A stretch of DNA of 64,000 nucleotides from Euglena gracilis. Lineage: Eukaryota; Euglenida; Euglenophyceae; Euglenales. This document shows positions 61,164-64,000 of this stretch, one piece after another. Location of the stretch: positions 6,804,010 through 6,868,009 of the forward strand of contig CP154955.1 of assembly GCA_039621445.1 (NCBI GenBank), given 5' to 3'. The notes below the pieces were generated by a model. The model saw only the letters and a list, made by a program, of their open reading frames with translations, was not told where the DNA came from and made no database searches. The stretch's first letter is position 1. Each line of letters begins with the position of its first letter. The position numbers and the translations under genes were made by a program.

Positions 61164-61423
61164 GTATAGAAAATACCAGTCACCCACCTCCCAGGGGGGG
61201 GGGGGTCGGCCAATGACTAAATGATTGTATGCCCCCAACGACAAAATCCCTTTGCGAGCAAGGCAGGGCTGCCAGGAGTAAACAATGTTGAGATTGTTCT
61301 CGCCTTCAAAAAAAACTTTCTGTTGCAGTTTACCTGCCGGCTGAACTGGAAACAAATACTGCATGTCCCCAACACCGAAAATTAGGGACAGATAATTTTA
61401 TTCACAGTAACACACACACACAC

Positions 61424-61496
61424 CTTCTTTCAACTGCCGGATCTGCACCTTCAATTGTCGTACAGGTGCCACAATCTCCCCATAATCCTTGAGCAT
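61424..61496 (-). CDS. Host gene, exon 1 of 6 visible
   Basis: 73 nt, acceptor GTTTGTCAG, donor GAAG/GTGTGTG. It encodes MLKDYGEIVAPVRQLKVQIR and QLKE, then one base of the next codon. Its phase and amphipathic pattern continue perfectly in the exon at 47547-47644. The intron between them would be 13.8 kb and contains the hAT remnant and most of the inverted-repeat elements. Upstream exons were not found. The visible C-terminus of about 200 residues looks largely helical; I do not recognise the family. Confidence 0.6.
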
Positions 61497-61724
61497 CTGA
61501 CAAACGCAGGGAAGGAGAAAAAAAAGGTTGGCTGACCCTACCCAAAGGACCCCTTGCCAGCTGAATAACTCGGGCCTGGCGGGGAGTTGGGGGTCAAACG
61601 GAGGTGATTTGGAAAAGCTGGGATCCAGTCGCTCGTGATTGGAAAGAGAAATTCCGGACCAGGTCCAGGATTGATGATAATCTGCGGTTTTCATGACCCA
61701 CTCATGACCAAAAAATGTCAATTT

Positions 61725-62560
61725 TCAAAATTTCTCAAAAATGAAGCAAAATCAAAGGGAATGTCCGGAGACCCCCATCTATCGGTATTTTGATTTCCCC
61801 GCAATTGTTCGCCCGAGATACGGCCGTTTTTCGGCCTTTGAACACTTTTTCCACTAATGGACTCAGCCGTTTTCGGCCAAAAAAACGTCGAAAAAAATCG
61901 ATTTTTTTGCCCAAAACCATGCTTTTGGCCTCCCGGACCCGGAAAAAATGTTTTGGAGCCGAAAATGGGCGTTTTTCGACCCCCCGGCCCATCTTGGCCA
62001 TCATGACCCACGATGGCCATCATGACCCACGATGGCCATCATGACCCACGATGGCCACGATGGCCCTCATGACCCATGATGGCCATCATGACCCATGATG
62101 CCCATCATGACCCTTGATGCGCATCATGACCCATGATGGCCATGATGACCCCTGATGACCATCATGACCTGTAATGCCCTTCATGACCCTTGATGCCCAT
62201 CATGACCAGACATCATGGCAGGGGGTGGTGCTCTTATTAAGAAGAAATCGAAAAATTCAAATTTTTTCAGACATCCAAAATGACGCAAAATCAAAGGAAA
62301 CGTCCGCAGACCTAATTTGAAGCCCCATCTACCCGTATTTTGATTTCCCCGCAACTCCCTGCCTGGCCAGAGATACGGCCGTTTTTTGGCCAATTTCGGC
62401 CATTTTGTGCACTTTTTCCATTCCGACTTAGCCGTTTTCAGGCAAAAACATCAAAAAAAAATCAAAAAAATTGCCCAAAACCATGTTTTTTGGCCTCCCG
62501 GACCCGAAAAAAGTGTTTTTGAGCCGAAAATGACCGAATTTTTGACCCCCCCCCCGTTTT
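61725..62560. repeat. Diverged tandem duplication around a CATGACCCATGATGGC minisatellite
   Basis: Two related ~260-300-bp blocks (61725-61985, 62265-62560) share GATTTCCCCGCAA, GAGATACGGCCGTTTTT, GCCCAAAACCATG and CCTCCCGGACCC. Between them (61996-62215) is a ~20-bp tandem repeat of ATCATGACCCATGATGGCC, itself nearly palindromic. No gene. Confidence 0.65.
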
Positions 62561-62823
62561 GGGACCTGAACCAATGCAATTTGGTTCATTTTCAGGTAAA
62601 AAAAAAAGAGGAGGCCGTAGGCCGACTAAGTTAGCACAAAGGGAGTTTGTTGGGGGGCGTGTTTTGGCCATCCTTGCCTTGCACACACAAGAGGATTTTG
62701 TTATTTTAGGCGGGGGGGGGGGTCCAGGGGGGGGCAGCAGCCCCCCCCGGGGGAGGCCGTAAGCCGACTAAGTTCGCGTTTTTCTGTTTTTTCCATATGG
62801 GATGCTTTTTGACAGTTTCTATA

Positions 62824-62940
62824 CACAAATTGTGGCTGAGCCCAGATTTCAGCCTGAAAACGTGTTCAGCCAGGGGGCCCACGAAGGGGGCCCCCTGAAC
62901 ACGTTTTCAGGCTGAAATCTGGGCTCAGCCACAATTTGTT
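62824..62940. repeat. 117-bp inverted repeat (hairpin)
   Basis: Arms of about 50 bp beginning ACAAATTGTGGCTGAGCCCA and returning inverted, almost perfect, around GGGGGCCCACGAAGGGGGCC. The outer part of the arm is partly repeated again after 62943. Confidence 0.85.
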
Positions 62941-63084
62941 TAAAAACGTGTTCAGAGCCCGCCAAATGCCTGCCCTGAAATTCGTGGTCATGATTCACGC
63001 AAGGGGTCAAAAACGCGAATTTGTGAAATTCGGACCCAAAAAACGGCGCCCTCACTGAAACCGTGTATGGGGGCTCTGGTTTCA

Positions 63085-63163
63085 CGCCCGAACCGGCGTC
63101 CAGGAGGCCGGTTCGGGCGGGAAATTTTCTGCCCGAACCGGCGTCCTGGACGCCGGTTCGGGC
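63085..63163. repeat. Pair of perfect G/C palindromes
   Basis: 63131-63163 is a 33-nt palindrome with 16-bp arms (GCCCGAACCGGCGTCC) and a one-base centre. A sister copy at 63085-63119 has a slightly altered centre. Confidence 0.8.
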
Positions 63164-63458
63164 GTGAAACCGGCGTCTAGGAGACCCAAAATAAAAAGTG
63201 CCAAAAAGTGTCCAAAAGGGTTTGTAGACAGGTGGCAATCATATTTGAGCAGTTTTTGGGTGGTCTTGGGCCAAAAATTGGGGGGTTTTGAGGAAAAGTT
63301 TCCTTTTGGCCAATTTTGGAGAATTTCTGAGGTAGAATACCACGCAGCATGGCAAAAATCTAAGGCCATCTGCAGAAAGCCCTTGAGAAGAGCTTTCGAT
63401 CGATGGGCAACATGGCAGCTGAAAAGTGCAATTTCAGATATGCAAATGGGGTCCGAAA

Positions 63459-63935
63459 CATACATCTCTTTAAGGACCCCGGGGGGGGGGGTTGCTGGGC
63501 TAGGGCTAGAAATTTGGGCTAGCTAGAAATTTGGGCTGGCTAGCCCGCCCCCCCCCGGGGGGGGGGGGGGGGGTGGCTGGACCCCGGCTGGACCCGAACC
63601 GGGGCGAGCTGGACTGAAATCGGAAAAATGCCCAAAAATGACCTGCAGAACACAGTTTTGAAAAAATGATGCATCTGAAACCCCCCAAAAATGCCCCAAA
63701 CGCCCCCCAAACCCCATTTTTGGCCACTTTTGAACACATTTTTTCAAAATTTTTCGGCGCTTCGCGCCGAAAAATTTTGGGCTGGACCCCCAAAAAAGGG
63801 GCTGGCTAGCTGGGCTAGCAGCACCCCCCCCAGGGGGGGGGGGTGCTGCTGCGGCTGGGCTGGGCCCAAATCGGGGCTGGCTGCAGTCTCCAGCCCCCCG
63901 GGGGGGGCGTTCGCAAAACCTTAGAGAGATGTATG
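63459..63935. mobile_element. MITE family 1, second copy
   Basis: Ends CATACATCTCTTTAAGG and CCTTAGAGAGATGTATG. The interior has GGGCTAGGGCTAGAAATTTG, poly-C/poly-G and GGCGCTTCGCGCC hairpin sequences. Related to 40971-41182. Confidence 0.65.
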
Positions 63936-64000
63936 GTCCGAAAAATGCGGAAAAATGCGATCGCTGATTTTGAGAGCGCTTTCCAATCTGGCTGAGTTCT

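Noticed and set aside
61996-62215. CATGACCCATGATGG repeats as a CRISPR array
   Set aside because: Continuous ~20-bp minisatellite without spacers.

Overview
This is eukaryotic nuclear DNA from a transposon-rich genome, most likely a protist alga. The evidence is GT-AG introns and one host gene of small exons set in introns up to 13.9 kb. It also includes reverse-transcribing elements of two classes, Gag-like proteins with long GKGKGK tracts, and many long poly-G/poly-C runs. An alveolate such as a chromerid or dinoflagellate would fit the GKGKG Gags and the retrotransposon-borne DNA methyltransferase, but nothing in the sequence fixes the species.

Region 1 (1-34.1 kb) is a nest of LTR retrotransposons. 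Element A is a Ty3/gypsy chromovirus on the + strand. Its pol (24780-28486) carries a degenerate methyltransferase-like N-terminus, then RT, RNase H, integrase and a chromodomain. A very large open reading frame (28649-34093, 1814 aa) with a GKGKG tract and Cys/His clusters follows pol. A second, broken copy starts at the left edge (1-5709). It is interrupted by a 1.29-kb TRIM-like LTR element (2601-3889) and by an internally deleted copy of element B. Element B is a second chromovirus on the - strand (18588 down to 6583). Its order is Gag with a CCHC knuckle, an in-frame UGA, an NPPF adenine-methyltransferase-like domain, a cytosine-5 DNA methyltransferase domain, protease, RT, RNase H, then integrase plus chromodomain in a separate reading frame that begins at an ATGA overlap. 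The 3' part is a G/C-homopolymer tandem array, a polypurine tract and a 692-bp LTR with an initiator-Met-type primer site. A 4.4-kb block (2841-7274) is repeated at 18606-23039, so B sits between direct duplicates.

Region 2 (34.1-39 kb) holds a hairpin-rich non-coding stretch, a 71-nt intron-like segment, and a DIRS-type tyrosine-recombinase retroelement. The DIRS element encodes RT, RNase H, an NPPW methyltransferase-like domain and a tyrosine recombinase. Two 9-G runs break its reading frame.

Region 3 (39-64 kb) is mostly introns and intergenic DNA. A host gene on the - strand can be joined in phase across six exons (61496 to 43510), giving a 200-residue C-terminus that I do not recognise. 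Its introns are filled with non-autonomous inverted-repeat elements, minisatellites, large palindromes, and the remains of a hAT transposase gene (50.1-50.64 kb). That hAT remnant is flanked by a 3.5-kb element with inverted ends and an interior full of GCGCATTTGCGC palindromes.

The most unusual signals are: the chromovirus with two methyltransferase-like domains; a related NPP module in three different retroelements; in-frame UGA codons at functional junctions, one inside the integrase zinc finger of A; and dense short hairpins with AAA or ATGAA loops through element A, some of which covary between copies.
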